A stretch of DNA of 64,000 bases from NCBI RefSeq assembly GCF_028649435.1, contig NZ_JAQSIN010000005.1. One strand, 5' to 3'. Source of the DNA: Curvibacter microcysteis. GTDB taxonomy: Bacteria; Pseudomonadota; Gammaproteobacteria; Burkholderiales; Burkholderiaceae_C. The notes below the pieces were generated by a model. That model was given only the letters and a program-made list of their open reading frames with translations, had not been told where the DNA came from and did no database searches. Below, in pieces: positions 35,574 through 43,999 of this stretch (position 1 is the first letter of the stretch; the number at the start of each line of letters is the position of its first letter). The position numbers were made by a program, and so were the translations under genes.

Positions 35574-36047
35574 ATGGAAGCACTCGACAAGCTTGATAAG
35601 CAAATATTGCGCAGCCTTCAGCAGGATGGGCGCGCCACCTATGACCAGATTGCCGAGGTCGTGGGCCTGTCGCCCAGCGCCGTGCTGAGGCGGGTCAAGC
35701 GCCTGGAGGAGTCGGGCGTGATTGACCGCTATGTGGCCCTGGTCAAGCCCGAATCCGTGGGCCTGGGCCTGACCGCCTACCTCAATGTGCGGCTGGAAAA
35801 GCTCACCGAAAGCCACAAGCGCAACCCCATGGACGTGTTCCGTGCCAGCGTGCAGACCTGGCCCGAGGTGGTGGAATGCGCCTCGCTGACCGGCGAGATG
35901 GACTACCTGCTGCGGGTGGTGGTGGCGGACATGGCCCACTACAGCCGCTTCATCATGGACACCTTGCTCAAGCACCCCAGCGTGCAGGACTGCAAGACCA
36001 GCTTCGTGCTGGACCGGGTCAAGGCCACGACGGCCGTACCGCTCTGA
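35574..36047 (+). CDS. Lrp/AsnC-family transcriptional regulator
   Basis: A 157-residue regulator: N-terminal HTH (LDKQILRSLQQDGRATYDQIAEVVGLSPSAVLRRVKRLE, residues 5-45) and a C-terminal RAM ligand-binding/octamerisation domain with TGEMDYLLRVVVADMAHYSRF. I use the ATG at 35574, the standard Lrp N-terminus. No good Shine-Dalgarno sequence precedes it (AGGA is about 19 nt away). Its divergent position next to hppD and phhA suggests it senses an aromatic amino acid and controls that pathway, in the same way as known Lrp-type regulators of tyrosine/phenylalanine use. Confidence 0.92.
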   Translation: MEALDKLDKQILRSLQQDGRATYDQIAEVVGLSPSAVLRRVKRLEESGVIDRYVALVKPESVGLGLTAYLNVRLEKLTESHKRNPMDVFRASVQTWPEVVECASLTGEMDYLLRVVVADMAHYSRFIMDTLLKHPSVQDCKTSFVLDRVKATTAVPL

Positions 36048-36128
36048 TACGCACCCCGCCCGCTGGTCAAGGGCCTTCCCATGGGTCGCCAATTTCTCTT
36101 TACAAGTCAGGGGTTTGTTGCTTTTCAA

Positions 36129-36157
36129 TTTGCAAACTAAGGGGAAACCCTTATAGT
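36129..36157 (+). promoter_or_regulatory. Sigma70-type promoter with embedded palindrome, before the GNAT gene
   Basis: The -35 is TTTGCA (36129-36134) and the -10 TATAGT (36152-36157), 17 bp apart. A perfect dyad TAAGGG-GAAA-CCCTTA (36138-36153) fills the spacer and touches the -10, the classic position for a repressor site. The predicted start of transcription falls at or next to the ATG at 36165, so the mRNA may be leaderless. Confidence 0.6.
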
Positions 36158-36164
36158 TCAGCCC

Positions 36165-36893
36165 ATGTTAGCTCCCTCCATCTGGTTCAAAGCGTCTTGG
36201 CAGGCCGGCCGCGAATTCTTTCGCCCCCGGGCGATTGCCCGTTCGGCCCACACCCGTTCGCCTGCGCCGGTGATGGTGCCGATCCGATCCTTGGGAGTGA
36301 CCTACCGCGCGCGCATCGCCGCGCACCTGTTGGCGCTCGATCCGCAGGACCGCTACCTGCGCTTTGGCTATGCCGCCAGCGATGAGCAGGTGCAACGCTA
36401 TGTGGACCAACTGGACTTCGAGCGCGACGAGATCTTTGGCATCTACAACCGCCGCCTGGAGTTGATCGCCATGGCCCATCTGGCCTTCTCCAGCGACCCC
36501 AAGCTCAACAGCTGCGCTGAGTTTGGCGTCTCGGTGCTCAAGAAGGCACGCGGCCGGGGGTACGGCGCGCGCTTGTTTGACCGCGCCATCATGCACGCCC
36601 GCAACGAGGGCGTGAGCCTGATGTTCATCCATGCGCTGAGCGAGAACACCGCCATGCTCAAGATCGCCCGCAACGCCGGCGCGACCGTGGAGCGCGAAGG
36701 CTCCGAGTCCGAGGCCTACCTCAAGCTGCCGCCGCCCAACCTCGACAGCCAGGTGGCCGAGTTGTTCGAGCAGCAGTACGCCGAGATTGACTACCGGCTC
36801 AAGGTGCAAGCCAAGCAGTTTTGGGACACCCTGGCCAGCGTGCAGGAAATCCGCCGGGGCGTGCGCGCCGGGCGGCATCAGTCGGCCCAGTGA
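36165..36893 (+). CDS. GNAT-family N-acetyltransferase
   Basis: A 242-residue cytoplasmic protein with a GNAT acetyl-CoA domain at about 45-185: motif A is GVSVLKKARGRGYGARLFDRA (R-x-x-G-x-G/A), followed by the beta5 bulge segment VSLMFIHALSENTAMLKIARNAGA. The N-terminal 40 residues are basic, and about 50 C-terminal residues form a helical extension with QQYAEIDYRLKVQAKQFWD. The substrate is unknown. No ribosome-binding site is seen, but a promoter lies immediately upstream with a palindrome between its boxes. Confidence 0.85.
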   Translation: MLAPSIWFKASWQAGREFFRPRAIARSAHTRSPAPVMVPIRSLGVTYRARIAAHLLALDPQDRYLRFGYAASDEQVQRYVDQLDFERDEIFGIYNRRLELIAMAHLAFSSDPKLNSCAEFGVSVLKKARGRGYGARLFDRAIMHARNEGVSLMFIHALSENTAMLKIARNAGATVEREGSESEAYLKLPPPNLDSQVAELFEQQYAEIDYRLKVQAKQFWDTLASVQEIRRGVRAGRHQSAQ

Positions 36894-36982
36894 GCGGGAG
36901 CGGCGCCCGGTGGCTGCCGCCTGTCACATCGATCCGCTATCCTTGAGGCTTCTTCACTACCGCACGTTTTGCGCCCCAGGCT

Positions 36983-37858
36983 GTGTCTGACCCCCACCCC
37001 GCGCGACCTTCCGAGAAGGAAGACAAGCGCAGTTTTCTGCAAAAAGTAGCCGAGTTCATCCGACCGGGCCCTGATTCCCGTGATGAACTGCTGGAAACTT
37101 TGTCCGAGGCCGAGGACAACGAAGTCATCGGCGCCGAGTCGCGCGTCATGCTCGAAGGTGTGATCCGCATGGCCGACATGACCGCGGGCGACGTCATGGT
37201 CGCGGCCCCGCGCATGGACCTCGTCAACATCGATGCCCCCTACGACGAGCTGCTGAACCTGGTGATCGAAACCGGCCACTCGCGTTTTCCGGTCTACAGC
37301 GCCGAGCGTGAGAACATCATTGGCATCTTGCTGGCCAAAGACCTGCTCAAGCTGCAACGGGCGCCTGAGCTCAACATCCGTGCCCTGCTGCGCCCGGCGG
37401 TGTTTGTGCCGGAGAGCAAGGGCTTGAATGATTTGCTGCGTGAGTTCCGTGGCAACCGCAACCATCAAGCCATCGTGATCGACGAGTTTGGCCGTGTGGC
37501 TGGGCTGATCACCATTGAGGACGTGCTCGAGCAGATCGTGGGTGAGATCGAGGACGAATTCGACATCGCCGAAGACGAAGGCGACATCTTTGGTTTGGCC
37601 GACCACACCTACCGCGTCAGCGGTGACACCCCCATCGAGCGGGTGGCCGAGGCCTTTGGCGTGGCCATTGCCAGCACCGATCCCGAGGACGACTTTGACA
37701 CCATCGGTGGCCTGATCGCCCACGAAATGGGCCACGTGCCGCGCCGTGGTGAGGAGCATGTGCTCGGGGGCCTGCGCTTTGTGGTGCTGCACACCAAGGG
37801 GGGGGCGGTGCGTTGGTTCAAGGTCGCTCCCGTGGCTGACGGCGCCGACGGCGCATGA
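36983..37858 (+). CDS. HlyC/CorC-family CBS-domain protein
   Basis: A 291-residue cytoplasmic protein linked to Mg2+/Co2+ homeostasis: two CBS domains (about 65-190) binding adenine nucleotide, from MTAGDVMVAAPRMDLVNI to DEFGRVAGLITIEDVLEQIVGEIEDE, and a C-terminal CorC_HlyC domain (about 205-285, FGLADHTYRVSGDTPIERV). It lacks the membrane DUF21 domain, as expected for the CorC/YbeX type. The start is GTG 36983. It overlaps lnt by ATGA, the conserved ybeX-lnt arrangement, so both are co-transcribed. Confidence 0.92.
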   Translation: MSDPHPARPSEKEDKRSFLQKVAEFIRPGPDSRDELLETLSEAEDNEVIGAESRVMLEGVIRMADMTAGDVMVAAPRMDLVNIDAPYDELLNLVIETGHSRFPVYSAERENIIGILLAKDLLKLQRAPELNIRALLRPAVFVPESKGLNDLLREFRGNRNHQAIVIDEFGRVAGLITIEDVLEQIVGEIEDEFDIAEDEGDIFGLADHTYRVSGDTPIERVAEAFGVAIASTDPEDDFDTIGGLIAHEMGHVPRRGEEHVLGGLRFVVLHTKGGAVRWFKVAPVADGADGA

Positions 37859-39501
37859 GCGCCCCAACCGCCTCTTCGATCCCCGCCTCTCGCCTGCGCC
37901 TGCTGCCCCATGGGCTGGCTTGGCTGGCCCTGCCAGCCGGTCTGCTGCAGGCTTTTTCTCTGGCCTGGCCCGGCACCGGCACGCCTTCGGGCACCCTGCA
38001 ACTGCTGTCTCTGGCCGTGCTGGCCGGCCTGCTGCAACGCGCCCAGCGGCCTGCCGCCGGTTTGTGGGTGGGCGCCTTGTTTGCCCTCAGTTGGTTGTCG
38101 GGCACTTTTTGGTGGTTGTTCATTTCCATGCACACCTACGGCGGCCTGCCAGCGCCCTTGGCGGTGCTGGCGGTGCTGGGCCTGGCCGCTTTTTTGGGCA
38201 GCTATTACGCGTTGGCCGCGCTGTTGTACGCCCGCTGGCAAGCCCGGCTGGCTTCGGTGTTGCAGCGCAGCGTGCTGTTCGCGGCCTTGTGGACCCTGGC
38301 TGAGTTGCTGCGCGGCCAGATGTTCACCGGTTTCCCCTGGGGGGCTGGCGGCTACGCCCAGGTCGAGGGCCTGGCCCCTTGGCTGGCCCCTTGGTTGGGG
38401 GTGTACGGGGTGGGCGCCGTGGTGGCCTGGGCAGCGGCCCTGCTGGCAGAAACGGTCCGCCTTGGTTTTGTACGTTGGCGCTCGCGTCTTGGGCTGCGCC
38501 CGCCCGCGATGGGCTTGGTCCTGGGCGGGTTGGTCTGGGCCGTGCTGAGTGCCTGGCCGGCCCCGGAGTGGGGTGCTTCTTCGGCTCCCTTGGAGGTGCG
38601 TCTGCTCCAAGGCAATATCCCGCAGGACGAGAAATTCCAGGCCGGCTCTGGCGTGCCCATGGCCTTGAAGTGGTACGGCAGCGAGTTGATGGACAACGAC
38701 CGAGCCCTGGTCGTGGCGCCTGAAACGGCCTTGCCCTTGCTGCCCCAGCAGCTGCCCGTGGGCTACTGGCGCACCTTGCTGGAGCGTTACGGCGTGGCGC
38801 CCGCCACGGGATCTGACCCTGCCGTTCCGGCCCAGGCCGCTTTGCTCGGCGTGCCCCTGGGCAGCGAGGCCTTGGGCTACACCAATTCCGTGGTGGGACT
38901 GCGGCCGGGCCAAGCCTCGCTTTACCAGTACGACAAGCACCATCTGGTGCCCTTTGGTGAATTCATTCCGCCGCTGTTCCACTGGTTTGTTGCCATGATG
39001 GACATCCCGCTGGGCGACTTCAACGCGGGTGCCATCGGACAGCCCTCGATGGACTGGCAGGGCCAGCGCCTGGCGCCCAACATCTGCTACGAGGATTTGT
39101 TTGGCGAAGAGTTGGGCCAGCGTTTTCGCCAGCCCGAACTCGCGCCGACGATTTTGGTGAACTTCAGCAACATTGGCTGGTTTGGCGACAGCCTGGCCAT
39201 CGACCAGCACCTGCACATCTCGCGTCTGCGTGCGCTGGAGTTCGCCCGGCCCATGGTGCGCGCCACCAACACCGGGGCCACGGCCTTGATCGACCACCAG
39301 GGTCGGGTGCTGCAGCAACTGCCGCCGGTGGTCCGGGGCGTGTTGCGGGGCACGGTGCAAGGCCGGGGTCTGCGTGCCGACCAAGGCGGTTGGGGCATCA
39401 CCCCTTATGCCTGGTGGGTGTCACGCTGGGGCTTGGCACCCTTGTGGGGCCTGGCCCTGCTGACCGTGTTGGTTCTCGCCCGCCGCGCGCGCCAGCGCTG
39501 A
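37855..39501 (+). CDS. lnt: Apolipoprotein N-acyltransferase
   Basis: Inner-membrane enzyme that adds the third acyl chain to the N-terminal cysteine of lipoproteins. 548 residues: six or seven N-terminal membrane helices (to about 240), a nitrilase-like periplasmic domain and a final TM helix. The catalytic triad is Glu290 (VAPETALP), Lys361 (YDKHHLVPFGE) and Cys411 (NICYEDLFGEE). It is coupled to the CorC gene by a 4 nt overlap. It presumably matures the lipoproteins in this window (efflux factor, protease, DUF4136 protein). Confidence 0.96.
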   Translation: MSAPTASSIPASRLRLLPHGLAWLALPAGLLQAFSLAWPGTGTPSGTLQLLSLAVLAGLLQRAQRPAAGLWVGALFALSWLSGTFWWLFISMHTYGGLPAPLAVLAVLGLAAFLGSYYALAALLYARWQARLASVLQRSVLFAALWTLAELLRGQMFTGFPWGAGGYAQVEGLAPWLAPWLGVYGVGAVVAWAAALLAETVRLGFVRWRSRLGLRPPAMGLVLGGLVWAVLSAWPAPEWGASSAPLEVRLLQGNIPQDEKFQAGSGVPMALKWYGSELMDNDRALVVAPETALPLLPQQLPVGYWRTLLERYGVAPATGSDPAVPAQAALLGVPLGSEALGYTNSVVGLRPGQASLYQYDKHHLVPFGEFIPPLFHWFVAMMDIPLGDFNAGAIGQPSMDWQGQRLAPNICYEDLFGEELGQRFRQPELAPTILVNFSNIGWFGDSLAIDQHLHISRLRALEFARPMVRATNTGATALIDHQGRVLQQLPPVVRGVLRGTVQGRGLRADQGGWGITPYAWWVSRWGLAPLWGLALLTVLVLARRARQR

Positions 39502-39507
39502 GCCCTG

Positions 39508-41451
39508 TCAGGGGGCGTTCCAGACGTAGTAGCCCGTGTCTTCGTAGCGGAAGCGCGGCAGCAATTGGATCACCAGGTCGCGCTCCACGGTGTCGGCGGT
39601 GTAGAAGTGCGCGCCGGCGCTGGCGTTGTAGAAGCGGTACAGCGCGGTGTTCACACCGTTGCTGGCGGAGTTGGCGTACCAGCCCACGCCTTGGTAGCTG
39701 TAGCTGGGGTTGAGCTGGATCAGCAGGTCGCGCTCGGTCTGGCTGATGGTGTAGAAGTAGGTGTTGCGGCTGGCGTTGTAGAAGCGGTAGACCGGCTCCA
39801 CGCTCGCCAGGCTGGTGCTGTAGGCGTAAAAGCGAATGCCGTCGTAGCTCAGGCCCGCAGGGTTGGCCGCCAGCAGGGCGTCGCGCTCGCTCTGGGTGAT
39901 GGTGTAGAAGTGCGAGTCGCTGATGCGGTTGTAAAAGCGGTAGACCGGGCTGCGGCTGGCCGCGCTGGCGTTGTCCAGCCACTGGTAGATGCCGGCCTGG
40001 TAGGCCAGGTCAAAGCGGCCATAGACATCGGTGCCCTTGGGGTTGCTGCAGTAGGAGGCACCGCCGGTGAGCACCCCCACCAGGTACTTGTTGCTGGTCT
40101 GGAACAGGCCCGAACCACTGCTGCCGCCCTCGGTCACGCCGCTGGTCCAGCCCACGGTGATGTGGGTGCTGCTGGCGGCGCTGCTGCTGCCGCAGCTGAT
40201 GCTGGTGGAGCCCGCAGCCCGGGTGCAGGCCGAGTAGCCCGCCACCTGACCCACACTGATTTTTTGCAGGTCCCCCGAGGGGTTGTGCACACTGCCGACG
40301 GCGGTGCTCACGGCGGGCAGGCTGGGCGACCAGCCGGCATAGGTCACCCCGGCGGGCGGACTGCTGTTGAGCTTGAGCAAGGTGGTGTCGTTGCTGATGC
40401 TGGTGTAGAGCAGGGTGGCGCCGCCGCTCACGGTTTTGTTCAGCCCGCTCAGCACCCCGCTGCCACAGGCTGAGGCACGGTAAAACCAGAAGGTCTGCAG
40501 GGTCGATGCGACCGCCTGGGTGGCGATGCAGTGGTTGGCCGACAGGAAGTACGGGGTCTGGCTGTTGGCTCGGTCGTTGAGCAAGGTGCCGGTGCACAGG
40601 TAGCTGGAGCCGGTGCTGACGTCCGAGAACAGCATGCGCGCCGTGCTGTTGGAGGTGCTGGCCCAGTCGGCGTTGCAGCCCACGTCGATCTCACAGCTGC
40701 CCGAGTTGTTGATCTTCAGCACCAGCTTGGCCGCCGTGGGCGACTGGAACAGGTGCGAGATGCGCGGCACATTGATTTGCAGGTTGCGGGTCGGCACCCC
40801 AGCCGGTAACTCGATCTCGAGGTTGATTTCTTCCCCTTCCACATAGGGTGCTGCGTAGGTGCGGCTGGCCGTGCTGCCGGGGGTTTCGATGGCGTTGGCG
40901 CTGATCGCGTCTTGGATGGCGGCCCCGCTGACCTGGGTGGCCGTGGTGGCGCCTTGGCCGTAAAAGCGCAGCTGGGCCTGGGCGGGGATCGCCGTCACGT
41001 CCAGCAGCAGACGGGCGCCGGCGGCGCCGGTGGCGACGAAGCGGATGGCGGTGATCTGCCCGCCGCTGTCGGTGGGCGTCCAGCTCAGGCGCTGGCTGAA
41101 GTCGCTGGCCGAGCGCAGTTCGGTGACCTGGCGACCCACGCCGATTTGCGGCACGTCATTGAGGCTGCGCTCGCTGCTGGTGCTGACCTTGGCCACATCG
41201 GCGCTGGCGCTGCCCAGCACCAGTTCCGCACTGGGGGCGGGGGAGTTGCGGCCCAGGGTGTAGGCCTGCGGGTCTTGCGCGCCGGCCTTGGTGACTTCGG
41301 GGGTGTAGGGCTCGACCGGGGTGGTCTGGGGTTCTGTGGCGACCGCCAGGCGGGTGCTGCTGGCGTCGACGCCGTTGGTGCTGCCGCCGCAGGCGCTCAG
41401 CAAGGCGGCCAGACTCAGCGCCAGCCCGTGGACAAACCCTCTCGTTGTCAT
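39508..41451 (-). CDS. Secreted trypsin-like serine protease lipoprotein with C-terminal DUF5648-like repeats
   Basis: A 647-residue exported protease. The signal peptide ends in lipobox LLSAC (Cys21, followed by GG). A Ser/Thr-rich linker and an N-terminal beta domain (about 100-240) precede a chymotrypsin-fold domain resembling lysyl endopeptidase (about 245-490). The catalytic triad is His307 (LSANHC), Asp355 (ISNDTTLLKL) and Ser445 (EGGSSGSGLF); several cysteines can form disulfides. Three tandem copies of about 45 residues follow (502-647), each opening with YRFYN and then F-Y-T...ERD, as in the DUF5648 repeat. Probably anchored in the outer membrane or released as a secreted enzyme. The start at 41451 is set by the signal peptide. 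Confidence 0.88.
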   Translation of the reverse strand: MTTRGFVHGLALSLAALLSACGGSTNGVDASSTRLAVATEPQTTPVEPYTPEVTKAGAQDPQAYTLGRNSPAPSAELVLGSASADVAKVSTSSERSLNDVPQIGVGRQVTELRSASDFSQRLSWTPTDSGGQITAIRFVATGAAGARLLLDVTAIPAQAQLRFYGQGATTATQVSGAAIQDAISANAIETPGSTASRTYAAPYVEGEEINLEIELPAGVPTRNLQINVPRISHLFQSPTAAKLVLKINNSGSCEIDVGCNADWASTSNSTARMLFSDVSTGSSYLCTGTLLNDRANSQTPYFLSANHCIATQAVASTLQTFWFYRASACGSGVLSGLNKTVSGGATLLYTSISNDTTLLKLNSSPPAGVTYAGWSPSLPAVSTAVGSVHNPSGDLQKISVGQVAGYSACTRAAGSTSISCGSSSAASSTHITVGWTSGVTEGGSSGSGLFQTSNKYLVGVLTGGASYCSNPKGTDVYGRFDLAYQAGIYQWLDNASAASRSPVYRFYNRISDSHFYTITQSERDALLAANPAGLSYDGIRFYAYSTSLASVEPVYRFYNASRNTYFYTISQTERDLLIQLNPSYSYQGVGWYANSASNGVNTALYRFYNASAGAHFYTADTVERDLVIQLLPRFRYEDTGYYVWNAP

Positions 41452-41579
41452 GCTCTTTCCCTTTTCAGTGTGTCGTGCTGTGGCTGGCGGGGGGCGCAGG
41501 GCCTTGCCGCTCATCCAAAGTGGGGTGATTTTGCGCTGCCTGTCGCTGGAGAGCCAGCCCCTTTGTCTTCGCCAGGCCT

Positions 41580-42518
41580 TCACGGGGGGCTGTTGATCGC
41601 AGGGCGCGCCTGGCCCTCCACCGACAAGGCCTGGTGCAGCAGGGCTGGCATCAGGCCGAGCATGCGCTGGGCTTGCTGCCCCGGCGGGTTGGCGCTGGCG
41701 TGGTAGCTGTACAGCGACATGGGCGGCAGTTCGTGCAGTTCCAGGGTCAGCAGCGTGGCCGGGTCCAGGTGGCGCGCGGTCAGGAAGTCCACCACGGTCC
41801 AACCCATGCCCCGGCGCACCAGCTCCAGTGCCAGGCGCGAGGTTTGCACCTGGATGCCAGGGCCGGCCGCGGCCTGCAGGCGTTGCGACAGCTCGTCAAT
41901 GGCCTGGCGCATCGGGTCGTCGCCCACCAAGCGGATCACCGGGATGTGGGCCAGGCGCGCGTGCGGACGGGGACCGGGGCTGGGTGGGCAGCTGTCCCAC
42001 AGGGCCCGCGTCACGGCCAGGAACAGGCGGCCGCTGACCAGCAAGTCGCTGCTGATCTGGGGGTGCGGGTGCGGGTAGTAGCCCAGGCAGAAGTCCACGC
42101 TGTGCGTCAGCAGGGCCTGGGCCATCTGGTCCTGGTTCAAGGTGCGCACCTCGATGCCGACCTGGGGGTGGCGCTGGGCGTGCAGTTGCAGCACCTCAGG
42201 CAGGAATTCATGGGTGATGGCCGGGATGGCGGCCAGCCGCACCAGGCCGGTGTCGCTGCGGCCCAGGTTGCGGGCGGTGCGGCGCAGACCGTCGAGTTGG
42301 CGGTGGATGCTGGCCGACTCCATGGCCAGCACGCGGGCTTCGGGCGTGGGGCTCAGCCCGGCGGGGCTGCGCGTGAACAGGCGGTAGCCCAGCTGCAGCT
42401 CGGTGTGGGCCACCGCCTTGCTGACCGCCGAGGGGGTGATGCACAGCAGGCGTGCGGCGGCACTCATGTTGCCGGTCTGCAGCACGGCTTGGAAAACTTC
42501 GAGCTGGCGCAGGTTCAT
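41580..42518 (-). CDS. LysR-family transcriptional regulator
   Basis: A 312-residue LysR protein: winged HTH at 1-60 (MNLRQLEVFQAVLQTGNMSA, then TPSAVSKAVAHTE) and an effector-binding domain. It is transcribed divergently from the asparaginase gene across 194 bp, so it is the likely regulator of that gene. It also lies 128 bp upstream of the protease gene on the same strand. No T-N11-A dyad stands out in the 42519-42712 gap on inspection. Confidence 0.9.
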   Translation of the reverse strand: MNLRQLEVFQAVLQTGNMSAAARLLCITPSAVSKAVAHTELQLGYRLFTRSPAGLSPTPEARVLAMESASIHRQLDGLRRTARNLGRSDTGLVRLAAIPAITHEFLPEVLQLHAQRHPQVGIEVRTLNQDQMAQALLTHSVDFCLGYYPHPHPQISSDLLVSGRLFLAVTRALWDSCPPSPGPRPHARLAHIPVIRLVGDDPMRQAIDELSQRLQAAAGPGIQVQTSRLALELVRRGMGWTVVDFLTARHLDPATLLTLELHELPPMSLYSYHASANPPGQQAQRMLGLMPALLHQALSVEGQARPAINSPP

Positions 42519-42712
42519 GGGTGGGTGGGGCAGTCGGTCGGGAAAAGCGCTCGGGTGGCGTGGGGTGTGAATTTAACTCATACCCTGCGGTTGATATTTC
42601 GCAGCGGAATTGGACCCTGTTCTCATAGCATGGCGCACCTCGTGCATGTGCTCGAGCCGTGAAGCCGGGGTGTGCGCCCGCTTCATACCCCCTCAACTAC
42701 AGGATGTTCAAG

Positions 42713-43783
42713 ATGTTGAATCGTTTCGGATGGAAAAACGGCCTCGCAGCCCTGGTGCTGTCGGCTTTGTCCAGCGTGGCCCTGGCCCAGGCAGCCAAGC
42801 CCCATGTGGTGGTGTTGGCCACGGGCGGCACGATCGCTGGCGCCGGTGCCTCGGCCGCCAACAGCGCCACCTACTCGGCCGCCAAGGTGCCGGTCGACAA
42901 GCTGCTGGCCGGTCTGCCTGAACTGGGCCAGGTCGCCCGCGTGAGCGGCGAGCAGGTCTTCCAGATCGCTTCGGAAAGCTTCACCAACGACCACCTGCTG
43001 ACCCTGGCGCGCCGCGTCTCGGCCCTGAGCAAGCAAGCCGACGTCAACGGCATCGTGGTCACCCACGGCACCGACACCCTGGAAGAAACCGCTTACTTCC
43101 TGAACCTGGTGGTGCGCACCAGCAAGCCGATCGTGGTGGTGGGCTCCATGCGCCCGGGCACGGCCCTGTCGGCCGACGGTGCCTTGAACCTGTATGACGC
43201 CGTCAGCGTGGCCGCCAGCCAAGACGCCGCTGGCAAGGGTGTGCTGGTCACCATGAACGACGAGATCCAAAGCGGTCGCGACGTCAGCAAGAGCATCAAC
43301 ATCAAGACCGAAGCCTTCAAGAGCCAATGGGGCCCCCTGGGCATGGTGGTCGAAGGCCGCAACTACTGGTTCCGCGCCCCGGTCAAGCGCCACACCAACG
43401 CCTCTGAGTTCAACATCGACGAGATCCAGAGCCTGCCTGCGGTCGACATCGTGTACGGCTACAGCAACATGAACACCACCGGCATCGAAGCCTACGGCAA
43501 GGCCGGCGTCAAGGCGCTGATCCACGCTGGCACCGGCAACGGTTCGGTGGCGGCCCAGGCCGTGCCGGCCCTGCGCGCGGTGCGCGCCAGCGGCGTGCAA
43601 GTGATCCGTGCTGCCCGCGTGCCCGACGGTTTTGTGCTGCGCAATGCCGAGCAACCCGATGACCAGTACGACTGGGTGGTGTCGCACGACCTGCGTCCGC
43701 AAAAGGCCCGCATCCTGGCCATGGTCGCCCTGACCAAGGCCCAGGACGCCAAGTCGCTGCAACGCATCTTCTGGGAATATTGA
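42713..43783 (+). CDS. Periplasmic type II L-asparaginase (asparaginase/glutaminase)
   Basis: Hydrolyses asparagine (and often glutamine) in the periplasm. 356 residues with a signal peptide to about Gln26 (SSVALAQ). The nucleophile threonine is Thr40 in LATGGTIAG, with flexible-loop Tyr54. The second catalytic block is VTHGTDTLEETAYFL, and SMRPGTALSADGALNLYDAV completes the site. I use the ATG at 42713, which has AGGA 8 nt upstream; the ATG at 42704 lacks a ribosome site. A LysR gene diverges from it, and a strong terminator follows. Confidence 0.94.
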   Translation: MLNRFGWKNGLAALVLSALSSVALAQAAKPHVVVLATGGTIAGAGASAANSATYSAAKVPVDKLLAGLPELGQVARVSGEQVFQIASESFTNDHLLTLARRVSALSKQADVNGIVVTHGTDTLEETAYFLNLVVRTSKPIVVVGSMRPGTALSADGALNLYDAVSVAASQDAAGKGVLVTMNDEIQSGRDVSKSINIKTEAFKSQWGPLGMVVEGRNYWFRAPVKRHTNASEFNIDEIQSLPAVDIVYGYSNMNTTGIEAYGKAGVKALIHAGTGNGSVAAQAVPALRAVRASGVQVIRAARVPDGFVLRNAEQPDDQYDWVVSHDLRPQKARILAMVALTKAQDAKSLQRIFWEY

Positions 43784-43821
43784 TCCCCCAGTCGGCCCGC
43801 CCTGGCGCGGGTCGCTTGCCC

Positions 43822-43855
43822 AGGCCGGCCGCTCGTGAGCGGGCCGGCCTTTTTC
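43822..43855 (+). terminator. Strong intrinsic terminator after the asparaginase gene
   Basis: AGGCCGGCC-GCTC-gt-GAGC-GGGCCGGCC followed by TTTTTC: a stem of about 13 bp with one unpaired base and a U tract, 40 nt after the stop codon. Downstream, a -10-like TAAAAT at 43905-43910 may start the glyQ operon, leaving a leader of about 80 nt. Confidence 0.9.
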
Positions 43856-43999
43856 ATTTTGCGGCGCCTCCAGGCCCGGGCGCGGCCACCGGGCTGGCGG
43901 GCCGTAAAATCAGGGGTTTGCATGCGCGCTCGGGCTGGTCCGGGCGCCAGCGCCTCATTCACCTCTTTGCCCAGGTCCTGTTCAGCAGGGCCCACCGTC

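Noticed and set aside
43835..43999. Longer GlyQ N-terminus (in-frame ATG at 43922)
   Set aside because: The extra residues are basic, low-complexity and precede the family's usual MLTFQQ start; they lie in the leader between terminator and gene.
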